Source: Vibrio sinaloensis DSM 21326 (lineage in GTDB: Bacteria > Pseudomonadota > Gammaproteobacteria > Enterobacterales > Vibrionaceae). Taken from it: a DNA stretch of 64,000 bases. Below, piece by piece: positions 20,101 through 27,612 of the stretch. The stretch spans positions 47,659-111,658 of the forward strand of contig NZ_AEVT01000016.1 in assembly GCF_000189275.1 (NCBI RefSeq), written 5' to 3'. Positions within the stretch are counted from its first letter, which is position 1; each line of letters begins with the position of its first letter. The translations under genes were made by a program, and so were the position numbers. Below the pieces are notes generated by a model. It was not told where the DNA came from, did not search any database, and saw only the letters and a program-made list of their open reading frames with translations.

Positions 20101-21037
20101 GGATAATGAGTACAAAGACAAATCATTGTTTGAACCGGAAACTCGAGACTTGCCTTTGATCAGTGAATTTGACCGCAAATTCCATGAGCAAGTGCCCAAT
20201 ATCACTTTGACAATCGATGACTTTTGGCTGCAAGGCTACAAGGTCGGCAAAACTCATATGGATGTGCAGCGTCAAGGTGACAGCATAGAGTGGAAAAAGC
20301 TCTCGTTTGAAAGCGGCAGTAATAAAGTGGATATGAGTGGTTCTTGGTTACTCAAAGGGGATCAGAGTCATACCAAGCTCAATGTTGATATGTCTGGCGA
20401 TAACAACAGTGATCTGATGGAACGATTTGGTATTTCGTCGGGTATTCAACGGGCTCCGTTCCAAATGAGCTCGAATGTTGAGTGGGACGGCGCGCCTTGG
20501 GCAATGAAGGTGAGTACTCTACAAGGTAATGTGAGTACCGCGTTGGGTAAAGGCGTTATTTCAGATGTTAGCGGTGCAGCTCGCTTACTGGGGTTATTCA
20601 GCCTTGATTCGATTATTCGCAAAATGCAGTTGGACTTCACAGACGTGTTTGATGAGGGAATGGCATTTAACTCCATCACAGGGAGTGGCCAGATTAAAAA
20701 TGGAGTCTTCCTAACCAACGATATTCAGATGGACGCGGTGGCGGGTGAAATGTCGATTCGTGGTTTAGCCAACCTTAACAGTCGTAGCGTTGATGCGGAA
20801 GTAAACTTCGTACCTGATATCACCTCTGGAATTCCGGTATTAACCGCTTTTGCTGTAACCCCTCAGACTGCCTTGTATGTATTGGCGATCACCACCGTAA
20901 TCTCGCCGGTGGTAGAAGTCTTTACTCAGGTTAATTATGAGGTTAAAGGTCCACTGGATGCCCCAGTTGTTAAGGAACTGTCGAGAAGTAAGGGCGAATT
21001 CAAACTGCCTAAGAGTTTGCGTGAAGCAATAGAATAA
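17168..21037 (+). CDS. yhdP: AsmA-like envelope protein YhdP
   Basis: This 1289-aa protein has one N-terminal membrane helix (about residues 8-28) followed by a very long periplasmic, beta-rich chain typical of the AsmA-like/TamB bridge family. E. coli YhdP moves phospholipid toward the outer membrane, and a similar job is inferred here. The start is GTG, preceded by AAAGG that overlaps the rng stop, so it is translated with rng. The C-terminal region (SGQIKNGVFLTNDIQMDA onward) is the conserved AsmA_2 part. It is followed 12 bp later by the nitrilase gene. Confidence 0.93.
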   Translation: MSSTTSRLIRFLLWGAVTVLVLLAIAVTALRITLPQLNHFQQPIKSWISDRSGFDLEIAEINGFWRNTHPSISLQGVQVHTPESSDINFSANKIEVELDLIQSLLQQQPVVADLSIHQLELDMTSVETVKNEQDKPVLEPTGSQKDVIQQLDSLLLRQLDDFSLLDSIILFQGIDGADRQLDIAKLRWQNNGRHHLADGEISIADSRINSALVKANFVDNGSLTDVSGEFYLSAQNVLVTPWLTEYLKTETGIEKGQLSFNGWLTLRHSKPVNAYLELEASELIWHEGQTHELFIESGVLELDPTELGWQVNAHSLRLRTDETEWPELDMAFDWQPEQWRLNVSQLDIAAITPLVKLAPESMQTSQLLETLSIGGLVEDVRISMGDDTDSLRYSAELSEGSMAQWELLPGLHHLSAQVSGDLHQARAKVSLIDDVLPYGDVFQAPLNIKQGEVDIVWQRDASGWRLWADKVTAATPDLQVLGAFRLDFPNGQSPFLSFYAEADLYNAGETWRYLPTLALGQDLTDYLSSAIQAGKVNTAKLLWYGELAQFPYQANDGMFQAWVGLKQAKFSFDTAWPPITDLQLDLLFQNDAMYLDSHSAILQDVKAKRITGRIPELAEGGHIEIEASAVAQGNAVRDYMNTTPLVDSVGAALTAVQVKGPVNANFQLKIPFSSKQEPRAWGYADLNQAQVEIETPPISLSDVSGRIEFDNDVVKAAGLSAQLLEQAVAIDFSGENVAQGYGVDIDVVGDWDIDPIGPYIGKKWTDPLDGHAPWRMGVDIQLNDIGFTYQIDTSADLRMVKSHYPYPLNKDFKQSGKARLQASGNQESITARLQLPNLKYQTEIDIRPDIPVLKATNLVLGKGSFKISPVAGHHAQVRSAQFDLDRWIEFFTAPEPEPATLSRTKSPQIPMPQRVDMTVKELTLAGIEWNDVDFSAKKKGLGWYMSLESQEASGEASYLAPYDLSVALERLHLFIPALDNEYKDKSLFEPETRDLPLISEFDRKFHEQVPNITLTIDDFWLQGYKVGKTHMDVQRQGDSIEWKKLSFESGSNKVDMSGSWLLKGDQSHTKLNVDMSGDNNSDLMERFGISSGIQRAPFQMSSNVEWDGAPWAMKVSTLQGNVSTALGKGVISDVSGAARLLGLFSLDSIIRKMQLDFTDVFDEGMAFNSITGSGQIKNGVFLTNDIQMDAVAGEMSIRGLANLNSRSVDAEVNFVPDITSGIPVLTAFAVTPQTALYVLAITTVISPVVEVFTQVNYEVKGPLDAPVVKELSRSKGEFKLPKSLREAIE

Positions 21038-21049
21038 GGAGTAAAACTC

Positions 21050-21880
21050 ATGGAACGAGTTGGTTTGATACAAATGACTTCTGGCGCAGATGTGTCGGAG
21101 AACATCGCTTATATATCGAAGCAGGTTATCGCACTCGCTGATGCGGGTGCTGAGCTTATCGTCGCGCCAGAAAACTGCGTCGTGTTTGGTAGTCGAACCG
21201 ATTACCATCAAGCAGCGGAGCAGATTGGGCAAGGAGAAATCCAGCACCAATTGGCGCAATTGGCAAAGCAGTGCCAAGTCTGGCTGGTAGTGGGCAGCAT
21301 GCCGATTCGCCGTTCCTCTGGTGTTACGACAACCTGTTTGGTGTTCAATCCGCAGGGAGAGTGCGTCGCAGAGTATGACAAGCTACACATGTTTGACGTT
21401 GATGTGGCGGATGGTCACAGCCGTTATCGAGAGTCAGAAACCTTTACTCCAGGCTCACAAATTGTGTCTCTCAAAACCCCGATCGGTCATCTAGGGCTTA
21501 CAATTTGTTATGATGTGCGTTTTCCTCAGTTGTATAACGAGTTAGCCCAACGTGGCGCCGATCTGATTCTGGTTCCCGCCGCATTTACGGCTGTCACGGG
21601 AGAGGCGCATTGGCAAGCGTTACTGAGAGCACGCGCGATAGAAAGCCAAAGCTGGGTCTTGGCTGTTAACCAATGCAATATTCATCCTTGCGGAAGAGAA
21701 ACGTGGGGACACTCAATGGTGATCTCCCCTTGGGGCGAGGTGATCGCAAGTTTAAACAATCAGCCTCAAAATCTGGTGGTCGATATCGATCTCAATCAAG
21801 TACAAGAATTGAGAGCAGCGATGCCTGTGCTTAAACACACCAGGTTTGACAATCATTTAAAGTGTAAGAGCGAAGTATGA
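21050..21880 (+). CDS. carbon-nitrogen hydrolase (nitrilase superfamily), Nit1-like
   Basis: This 276-aa enzyme has the nitrilase catalytic triad Glu41 (VAPEN), Lys111 (YDKLHMFDV) and Cys153 (TICYDVRFP). The [12 protein letters not shown] and [10 protein letters not shown] patterns are those of the Nit1/YbeM branch, which includes deaminated glutathione amidases. That precise substrate is inferred, not shown. A GGAG precedes the ATG, and the stop overlaps the tldD start (ATGA), so the two proteins are coupled. This placement between yhdP and tldD is found in Vibrio and related genera, but not in E. coli. Confidence 0.88.
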   Translation: MERVGLIQMTSGADVSENIAYISKQVIALADAGAELIVAPENCVVFGSRTDYHQAAEQIGQGEIQHQLAQLAKQCQVWLVVGSMPIRRSSGVTTTCLVFNPQGECVAEYDKLHMFDVDVADGHSRYRESETFTPGSQIVSLKTPIGHLGLTICYDVRFPQLYNELAQRGADLILVPAAFTAVTGEAHWQALLRARAIESQSWVLAVNQCNIHPCGRETWGHSMVISPWGEVIASLNNQPQNLVVDIDLNQVQELRAAMPVLKHTRFDNHLKCKSEV

Positions 21881-23322
21881 CAATTAATCATGTAGAAGAC
21901 GCGTTGCTAGGGGCCGCAGGCCTGACGGAGCAAGATGTTGCAGATACCTTAGCAAGTATGGCGACGCGCCAGATTGACTATGCTGATATCTATTTCCAGT
22001 CAAGCTGGCATGAGTCATTGGTGCTGGAAGATAGCATCATTAAAGATGGCTCGTTCAATATTGATTGTGGTGTGGGGGTTCGTGCCGTAACGGGTGAAAA
22101 AACGGGCTTTGCTTACTCAGACCAAATTCAGCTCGAAGGGTTAAAGCAAAGTGCCATTGCGGCGCGAGGCATTGCTCAACACGGTCAAAATGCGACTGTA
22201 CAGGCGTTTAAACGTACAGATAACCAAACGATTTATGATGCAGTAAACCCATTAGCAAGCTGGGAAAAAGTGCAAAAGACACAACTGCTAAAAGAGTTAG
22301 ATGCATACATTCGTACCAAAGAACCATTGGTAAAAGAAGTGTCGATCAGCATCAGTGGGGTTCACGAGCAAATGCTGGTGGCCGCAACTGATGGTACTTA
22401 TGCCGGAGATGTTCGTCCATTGGTTCGCTTGTCGATCAGTGTTCTTGCACAGCGAGGCGATCGCCGTGAGCGTGGCAGTGCTGGTGGCGGTGGTCGTTTT
22501 GGCTATGATTTCTTTTTGTCGGAAAATGATGGCGTGAAAGTGGCTTATCATTTTGCCGATGAAGCGATTCGTATGGCGCTTATCAATTTGGAAGCCGACG
22601 CAGCGCCTGCTGGGGCAATGCCAGTGGTCCTTGGCTCAGGTTGGCCCGGTGTATTGCTCCATGAAGCGGTTGGTCATGGCTTAGAGGGTGACTTTAACCG
22701 TAAAGAGTCTTCTGTATTCAGTGGCAAGGTAGGGGAGAAAGTGACCTCTGAGCTGTGTACGATTGTGGATGACGGTACGTTGAAGGATCTGCGTGGCTCA
22801 CTAAATGTTGATGACGAAGGTGTCGTTGGTCAATACAACACGTTAATTGAGAATGGTGTGTTGAAAGGTTACATGCAAGACAAGCTCAATGCTCGCTTGA
22901 TGGGAGTCAACCCAACAGGTAATGGACGACGTGAGTCGTATGCCCATTTACCAATGCCTCGTATGACAAATACTTACATGTTGCCGGGTCAGCATACGCC
23001 AGAAGAGATCATCTCAACGGTTAAGAAAGGTCTGTACGCACCAAACTTTGGTGGTGGTCAGGTCGACATTACATCGGGTAAGTTTGTCTTCTCAGCATCT
23101 GAAGCGTATTTAATTGAAGATGGCAAGATTACCCGACCAGTAAAAGGGGCAACGCTTATCGGCTCTGGTATTGAAGCAATGCAGCAAGTCTCTATGGTCG
23201 GAAACGATTTGAGCATTGACCGCGGCGTCGGTGTCTGTGGTAAAGCGGGCCAAAGTGTACCGGTTGGTGTTGGTCAGCCTACCTTGAAGTTAGACTCACT
23301 GACCGTGGGCGGTACTGAGTAA
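21877..23322 (+). CDS. tldD: metalloprotease TldD
   Basis: This 481-aa protein is the catalytic partner of the TldD-TldE peptidase, which processes peptides such as microcin precursors and helps degrade small unfolded proteins. The zinc motif [11 protein letters not shown] starts at His262. Other TldD signatures include [23 protein letters not shown] near the C-terminus. The start overlaps the nitrilase stop by 4 bp. TldE (PmbA) is not in this window, as is usual. A strong two-way terminator follows. Confidence 0.97.
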   Translation: MTINHVEDALLGAAGLTEQDVADTLASMATRQIDYADIYFQSSWHESLVLEDSIIKDGSFNIDCGVGVRAVTGEKTGFAYSDQIQLEGLKQSAIAARGIAQHGQNATVQAFKRTDNQTIYDAVNPLASWEKVQKTQLLKELDAYIRTKEPLVKEVSISISGVHEQMLVAATDGTYAGDVRPLVRLSISVLAQRGDRRERGSAGGGGRFGYDFFLSENDGVKVAYHFADEAIRMALINLEADAAPAGAMPVVLGSGWPGVLLHEAVGHGLEGDFNRKESSVFSGKVGEKVTSELCTIVDDGTLKDLRGSLNVDDEGVVGQYNTLIENGVLKGYMQDKLNARLMGVNPTGNGRRESYAHLPMPRMTNTYMLPGQHTPEEIISTVKKGLYAPNFGGGQVDITSGKFVFSASEAYLIEDGKITRPVKGATLIGSGIEAMQQVSMVGNDLSIDRGVGVCGKAGQSVPVGVGQPTLKLDSLTVGGTE

Positions 23323-23349
23323 ATCATTCAAGCGGCATGACTAGAAATA

Positions 23350-23382
23350 AATAAGGGTTGGCACTAAAGGCCAACCCTTATT
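23350..23382. terminator. two-way terminator between tldD and arcA
   Basis: AATAAGGGTTGGC (23350-23362) and GCCAACCCTTATT (23370-23382) make a perfect 13-bp stem with a 7-nt loop. It lies between two convergent genes and is T-rich on both outer sides. Confidence 0.9.
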
Positions 23383-23396
23383 GTTTCTGAATTGAG

Positions 23397-24617
23397 TTAG
23401 ATACCGTCTCGCTCAATTGGACAGCTCATGCAGCGCGCACCACCACGACCGCGGCCAAGTTCATTACCAGGAATGGTCAGTACTTCAATACCTGCTTTGT
23501 CGTATTTTTCATTGGTGTAGACGTTTCTCTCGTAGCCAATAACTACGCCAGGTTTAACGGTGAGAACGTTGTTGGCGTCATTCCACTGCTCACGTTCAGC
23601 TTCATAGCTATCGCCACCCGTTGTAATGATCTTCAGGTAGTCGACGCCGAGTGCTTGTTCAATGGCATGAATATAGCTTGGCACCTTTTCTACCTTCATT
23701 TCACCGTCATCTTTCGCGCTGAGACGCCAAGTCTCGAGATCTTTACGCATGATTTCTGGGTAAACAGAGAAAGTATCAATATCCATATGTGTCATGACCG
23801 TATCTAGGTGCATGCAGGAACGGTGTTTAGGCAGATCAATCGCGATCACTTCTTTGGCTTGACCATTTTTGAACAGGCTAGCCGCAAGATTTTCAACACC
23901 TTGAGGCGTAGTACGTTCAGACATACCAATGAGTACCGCCTCTTTACCAATCACTAATACATCGCCGCCTTCGATGTTGGCGTTATCGTAATGCAGATCC
24001 TCGTCGCCGAAGTACTTAATAAAGTCCTGACCAGCAAACACAGGGTGCCAGCGATAAATGGCCCGCAAGTGATTGGTTTCACGCTGGCGAGCTGGCTTCA
24101 TCATAGGGTTTAGTGACACACCACCATACACCCAGCATGACGTATCGCGGGTGAATAAATGATTAGGCAGTGGTTCAATGACGAAATCCAATGGGCGATG
24201 CATTTTAGGTAGCATCGAAGAGGATTGAATCGGTAGCTCGGAATAGGCGAGGCCACCTAATAGCACTGTCGCTAAGTGCTCGTTATCCATATCAGCGAGA
24301 TATGCGCGTAAGTCGCGGGCAAAAATGGGCCCGTAACGTAGATCAGAGATTTGAGTGTTGAGTAACCAGTGTTTTGCCTCAGCCACTGCCAAGGTTTCGA
24401 CTAATAGGTCGTGAAGGAGTAGTACCTCAACGCCTTGCTCGGTGAGAGTTTGGGCAAACTTATCATGCTCTTCCCCTGCTGCTTCGACAGCAAGTACATC
24501 ATCAAAGAGTAGCTCGTGACAGTTAGAGGGAGTTAAGTGGGTCAGCGCTCGCTCTGGGCGGTTTAACAGGACTCGTCTTAACTGGCCAACTTCAGAGCCT
24601 ACATACAGCTTACTCAT
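23397..24617 (-). CDS. arcA: arginine deiminase
   Basis: This 406-aa enzyme converts arginine to citrulline and ammonia, the first step of the arginine deiminase pathway, useful for energy and acid resistance without oxygen. The guanidino-modifying active site is clear: FTRDTS near the first third, [10 protein letters not shown] in the middle, and the nucleophilic Cys396 in GGARCMSCP at the C-terminus. AAGGAT precedes the ATG. No arcB, arcC or arcD lies next to it; the OTCase gene at 35981 is a separate unit. It is not the ArcA redox regulator. Confidence 0.96.
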   Translation of the reverse strand: MSKLYVGSEVGQLRRVLLNRPERALTHLTPSNCHELLFDDVLAVEAAGEEHDKFAQTLTEQGVEVLLLHDLLVETLAVAEAKHWLLNTQISDLRYGPIFARDLRAYLADMDNEHLATVLLGGLAYSELPIQSSSMLPKMHRPLDFVIEPLPNHLFTRDTSCWVYGGVSLNPMMKPARQRETNHLRAIYRWHPVFAGQDFIKYFGDEDLHYDNANIEGGDVLVIGKEAVLIGMSERTTPQGVENLAASLFKNGQAKEVIAIDLPKHRSCMHLDTVMTHMDIDTFSVYPEIMRKDLETWRLSAKDDGEMKVEKVPSYIHAIEQALGVDYLKIITTGGDSYEAEREQWNDANNVLTVKPGVVIGYERNVYTNEKYDKAGIEVLTIPGNELGRGRGGARCMSCPIERDGI

Positions 24618-25181
24618 TTTGTATCCTTACAGTGTTTTCCTGAGCGTATTTATGACAAGGTTGTGATCAATATGCAAGCAACCAGAGTGGAGCTAAATTT
24701 TACAAAATCAACTAAAGTTGGTTTTATATGTTAACTGGTATTTGTTTTTGTTTATAAACAACCAAAATTGATAATTAAACTGAAACGGAACGAACTGACT
24801 GGCTATTCGCTTATTGCTTATGCTGTGAATGGTGAACATTGTCATCAATAGAATAGCTATGCAAAAAAGCGGAGAAAGCGAAACAATTAAGCGAGATTTA
24901 TGCAAAAAAGGGGCGACTGAGTATATGCATAGGAAAAAAATAAAAACGCATAATAAAAACCAAGCGATAGTGGCTGCGAGCAATACAAAACTCTAAATCA
25001 CCCAGATGATAAAAAATTGTTAACTTTCTCAGGGTGTGAGCTTGATCGTTCTTTGACGTACCAACATCAAGGCTAAAAGATCCCGATCTTCTGCTATTCC
25101 GGGTAGTATTTTCGTTGGATCCATGCGATAGTCCGTTGCGTTAAATTATGATCATTTTTGCCACTATCTGGAGCACAATCT
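24618..25181. other. long AT-rich intergenic region between arcA and rraB
   Basis: These 564 bp separate two divergent genes. A possible arcA promoter (24649-24677) and a possible rraB -10 box (TATGAT, 25147-25152) lie at the two ends. The middle is AT-rich, with homopolymer runs and short hairpins (AAGATCCCGATCTT near 25077-25090). A 91-codon frame on the minus strand (24708-24983) has only a TTG start and looks like chance. No RNA gene was recognised. Confidence 0.6.
24649..24677 (-). promoter_or_regulatory. candidate arcA promoter
   Basis: On the minus strand TTGCAT (24672-24677) and CATAAA (24649-24654) are separated by 17 bp, about 32 bp before the arcA start. Each matches the sigma-70 consensus at four of six bases. 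The spacer includes TTGATCAC, a possible FNR half-site, which would fit oxygen control. Confidence 0.35.
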
Positions 25182-25592
25182 ATGTCTCATGAAGATGAAT
25201 ATCTATCAGTCGAAGAATTAATTGAGATTCAAAAGGAAGAGACTCGCGACATCATTCAAGCGTTACGAGAAGATGGTAGTGATCCAGATGCGCTGTATGA
25301 AATTGAACACCACTTGTTTGCTGAAGACTTTGATACGCTGGAAAAAGCCGTCGTTGAAGCGTTTAAGATGGGCTTTGAAGTACTAGAAGCGGAAGAGACG
25401 GAAGACGAAGACGGCAATAAGCTGCTTTGTTGTGATGCGACGATGGAGTCGGCACTTGATGCTGAAGCCATTGATGCGCAAGTCGAGAAGCTGATTCATT
25501 TAGCTGAAAAGTACGACATTATTTATGATGGCTGGGGTACTTACTACGAAGGTGAAGATGCCCTATACCCGGAAGAAGACGACGAAGAGTAA
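25182..25592 (+). CDS. rraB: regulator of ribonuclease E activity RraB
   Basis: This 136-aa, very acidic protein matches RraB (YjgD), which binds the C-terminal scaffold of RNase E and modulates its action. The start at 25182 ([20 protein letters not shown]) follows a GGAG and matches the family length; the TTG at 25158 is rejected. The body contains the conserved [20 protein letters not shown] and [12 protein letters not shown]. It is followed by its own terminator, so it is monocistronic. Confidence 0.95.
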   Translation: MSHEDEYLSVEELIEIQKEETRDIIQALREDGSDPDALYEIEHHLFAEDFDTLEKAVVEAFKMGFEVLEAEETEDEDGNKLLCCDATMESALDAEAIDAQVEKLIHLAEKYDIIYDGWGTYYEGEDALYPEEDDEE

Positions 25593-25610
25593 TTCCGTCA
25601 GTTCATATAA

Positions 25611-25640
25611 AAATGCCAGTCCAAGTGACTGGCATTTTTG
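25611..25640 (+). terminator. terminator of rraB
   Basis: AAATGCCAGT (25611-25620) and ACTGGCATTT (25628-25637) pair perfectly around a 7-nt loop, followed by TTG and a T-rich tract. Confidence 0.85.
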
Positions 25641-25663
25641 TATCTTTATCTCAATCGCTTGAT

Positions 25664-25669
25664 TATAAT
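25664..25669 (+). promoter_or_regulatory. candidate -10 box for the GH2-like gene
   Basis: TATAAT lies within the palindrome GATTATAATC, 47 bp before the start of the next gene and after the rraB terminator. The -35 region is poor. The palindrome could also be an operator. Confidence 0.4.
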
Positions 25670-25716
25670 CGGGTGGAATTTGATCTAGCTCAATATCTCG
25701 ATTGGTACTCTCATCT

Positions 25717-26517
25717 ATGCAGCTTTCACTCGCCGGCCTTTGGCAAATCTCACCGCTTACAGATTTATCTGTTCCCCAAGACGATATTAGCTTTCCGGCG
25801 CCATTGAGCGATAAGCTACCAAAGGCGTTGTCGGAGCAAGAGATCGCTCAGCAAGAGTGGCACTTGATGCACGATATTGAAGTGGATGACGCTATGCTCT
25901 CCTTTCCATCGGTGGATCTGATTCTGGGTGGTGTTGATTACCATGCTGAAGTTCGTCTTAACGGCATCGCTGTGTTTGATTGCGACGGCTCCCAAGCCGA
26001 GTACAAGAAAGACATTCGTGCCTATCTACAAAAAGGTCGTAATCGATTTGAAATCTTGTTTTTAGAAGAAGAGGAAGATCTCTTATTTGCCGACGACCAG
26101 GTTGAGCTGTGTTCTTTGGGGGAACAGGTCTACAAGCCGTTCGATTCCCGTATTGGCATCTGGCGAGAGCCCTATTTGCAGTTCATTCGCCATGTTCGTT
26201 TAGAACATATTTCGACAGAACAGATTTGGCATCACGGAGGGGGATGTGAATTTATGGTCGATCTCCACTACACAACATACTCTCCGGGGTTGGTCTCCGC
26301 ATCAGTGAAGTTCAATGGCATGACCTACCACTTGCCCATCGATGTTCGTAGCGATCATGCGAGTGCATTGTTTCAAGTTGAAGCGCCAATCTATGCCGAT
26401 CTTACTGCGCCGGATCCAGCGGATTTGTATCAGCTAGAGGTGATGTTGGATGGCCAAGTTCAGCGCTTCAACATAGGCCTAAGTAAAGACCTATGTGTCA
26501 CACACTTCCCGCTATAA
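25717..26517 (+). CDS. orphan GH2-like jelly-roll protein without catalytic domain
   Basis: This 266-aa cytoplasmic protein has no signal peptide or membrane helix. The opening LAGLWQISPLTDL, then DLILGGVDYHAEVRLNG and LQKGRNRFEILF, follow the pattern of the N-terminal sugar-binding domain of beta-mannosidases and other family 2 glycosidases. The chain stops where the immunoglobulin-like and TIM-barrel catalytic domains would follow, so no hydrolase activity is predicted. The start is ATG 25717; the upstream TTG is unlikely. It sits alone between the rraB terminator and a convergent DUF2061 gene 13 bp away. Its function is unknown. Confidence 0.75.
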   Translation: MQLSLAGLWQISPLTDLSVPQDDISFPAPLSDKLPKALSEQEIAQQEWHLMHDIEVDDAMLSFPSVDLILGGVDYHAEVRLNGIAVFDCDGSQAEYKKDIRAYLQKGRNRFEILFLEEEEDLLFADDQVELCSLGEQVYKPFDSRIGIWREPYLQFIRHVRLEHISTEQIWHHGGGCEFMVDLHYTTYSPGLVSASVKFNGMTYHLPIDVRSDHASALFQVEAPIYADLTAPDPADLYQLEVMLDGQVQRFNIGLSKDLCVTHFPL

Positions 26518-26530
26518 AGAGTGTTGTTGT

Positions 26531-26926
26531 CTAAGCGTGAGCACTATGCCAGTGAGTAAACTGGCCGTGGTGCTTGCGTTGCCATACTTTCTCGTGGAAA
26601 TAGTACGCCACGGTATTTATGCTAGGCTCAATGGCAGCCATGATGCCACCGACGAATGCGTCACCAGTCAGCAAATACACCACGCCAAACGCGACGCTAA
26701 AATGAACCACAGCAAAACTGGTTGTCTTGATTTTGGCCGAACGCGCCAAGGTTTTTAGTGCCTTGCTACGGCTCCAAACTTGTTCGTGGAAGTAGAATGC
26801 AACGGTATTAACGCTTGGTTCTATCATCGCGATCAGACTGCCTAATAAAATATCTCCAGTCAGTATGTATGCAACACTGAACGCAATCGTAAAGTGAAGT
26901 GCAGCAAAAGTAAGCGTCTTTTTCAT
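26531..26926 (-). CDS. membrane protein with two DUF2061 units
   Basis: This 131-aa protein is an internal duplication. Each half reads roughly: basic start, AxxHFxxAFxVxYxLTGD, a Gly-rich helix, then IEPSxNTVAYYFHExVW. The two halves are about 65 residues apart. Four hydrophobic segments make it an inner-membrane protein; DUF2061 has no known function. The ATG at 26926 is chosen over a TTG 12 bp upstream. A close match to a Fur box lies 38-56 bp before the start, so iron control is likely. It converges on the GH2-like gene without a visible terminator. Confidence 0.85.
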   Translation of the reverse strand: MKKTLTFAALHFTIAFSVAYILTGDILLGSLIAMIEPSVNTVAFYFHEQVWSRSKALKTLARSAKIKTTSFAVVHFSVAFGVVYLLTGDAFVGGIMAAIEPSINTVAYYFHEKVWQRKHHGQFTHWHSAHA

Positions 26927-26963
26927 GATGAAGCCCAATCGTGGTTGTTTCGATAAGACTATT

Positions 26964-26982
26964 ATTGAGAATTATTCTTATT
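26964..26982 (-). promoter_or_regulatory. predicted Fur box
   Basis: The 19-bp stretch ATTGAGAATTATTCTTATT resembles the Vibrio Fur box; in the 7-1-7 form TGAGAAT-T-ATTCTTA agrees with TGATAAT-N-ATTATCA at 11 of 14 positions. It lies 38-56 bp upstream of the DUF2061 start, where a repressor would block the promoter. Confidence 0.65.
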
Positions 26983-27027
26983 AGTTAAATCTGCTTGATG
27001 CTATTAATTTGATAGGTTTTATCGATT

Positions 27028-27055
27028 AAAAAAAGCGCGGTGAACGCGCTTTTTT
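27028..27055 (-). terminator. terminator of the universal stress protein gene
   Basis: AGCGCG and CGCGCT (27034-27039 and 27045-27050) form a stem with a GTGAA loop, flanked by long A and T runs on the two sides, so it can stop transcription in both directions. Confidence 0.8.
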
Positions 27056-27081
27056 CATGTTGGGCGAGTTAAGCTGCGTAC

Positions 27082-27519
27082 TTAGCCTTGCGGTTTCACC
27101 ACCATTACATTGATTGGTGAGTTTTGAACGACTTTACTGGCCACTGAGCCGAGCACAACTTTATCGATCTTCGAGCGTTTGTGGCTTGGCATAATGATCA
27201 GGTCTGCGCCTAACTTTTCAGCATAGTCTAAGATGGTTGAGTACGTTTTGCCTTCTGCGACGTGCGCTTTATATACCACTTCCTCTGGGATGTGTTGTGA
27301 GGCAAACAGCTTTAACTGAGCTTCAACATCATCACGCATTTTCTGCGCAGCATCTTTAGGGAAGTAGGTGGCTACCATAGACATGTGAATGCCAGGCAAA
27401 ACATTCAATAGGTGAACTTGCGCGTTCGCATGCTTCGCGTGCCATACCGCTTGCTCAATGGCTTTATCAGAAAAACCTTTGTCATTTAAATCGACTGGAA
27501 CAAGAATCTGCTTGTACAT
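27082..27519 (-). CDS. universal stress protein, UspA family
   Basis: This 145-aa protein has the Usp fold: ILVPVDLND at the start, a central ADLIIMPSHKRS and a C-terminal LGSVASKVVQNSPINVMVV. The ATP-binding loop G-xx-G-(9)-GS is altered: both glycines of the first part are replaced (PSHK), although the terminal GS is kept. Nucleotide binding is therefore uncertain. It follows the TRAP permease gene by 93 bp on the same strand, like the Usp proteins next to other TRAP transporters (TeaD of Halomonas), and may modulate transport. That link is inferred. Confidence 0.9.
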   Translation of the reverse strand: MYKQILVPVDLNDKGFSDKAIEQAVWHAKHANAQVHLLNVLPGIHMSMVATYFPKDAAQKMRDDVEAQLKLFASQHIPEEVVYKAHVAEGKTYSTILDYAEKLGADLIIMPSHKRSKIDKVVLGSVASKVVQNSPINVMVVKPQG

Positions 27520-27612
27520 TGTTTATTCTCTTTGGCATTGCTTCTTACTTGAAGCTGAATAAATGCGTCCTTAACTAAAGTATAGCCCCGCAACACAGCG
27601 GGGCTGACAAAC

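Noticed and set aside
24821..24960. Possible ARG boxes upstream of arcA (TGAATGGTGAACATT; GCAT repeats near 24936-24952)
   Set aside because: Only one half-site matches in each, and they are over 200 bp from the arcA start. A matrix search would be needed.
24708..24983. 91-codon hydrophobic frame on the minus strand in the arcA-rraB gap
   Set aside because: It starts only with TTG, has no Shine-Dalgarno sequence, and its hydrophobicity follows from the AT-rich base composition of the gap.
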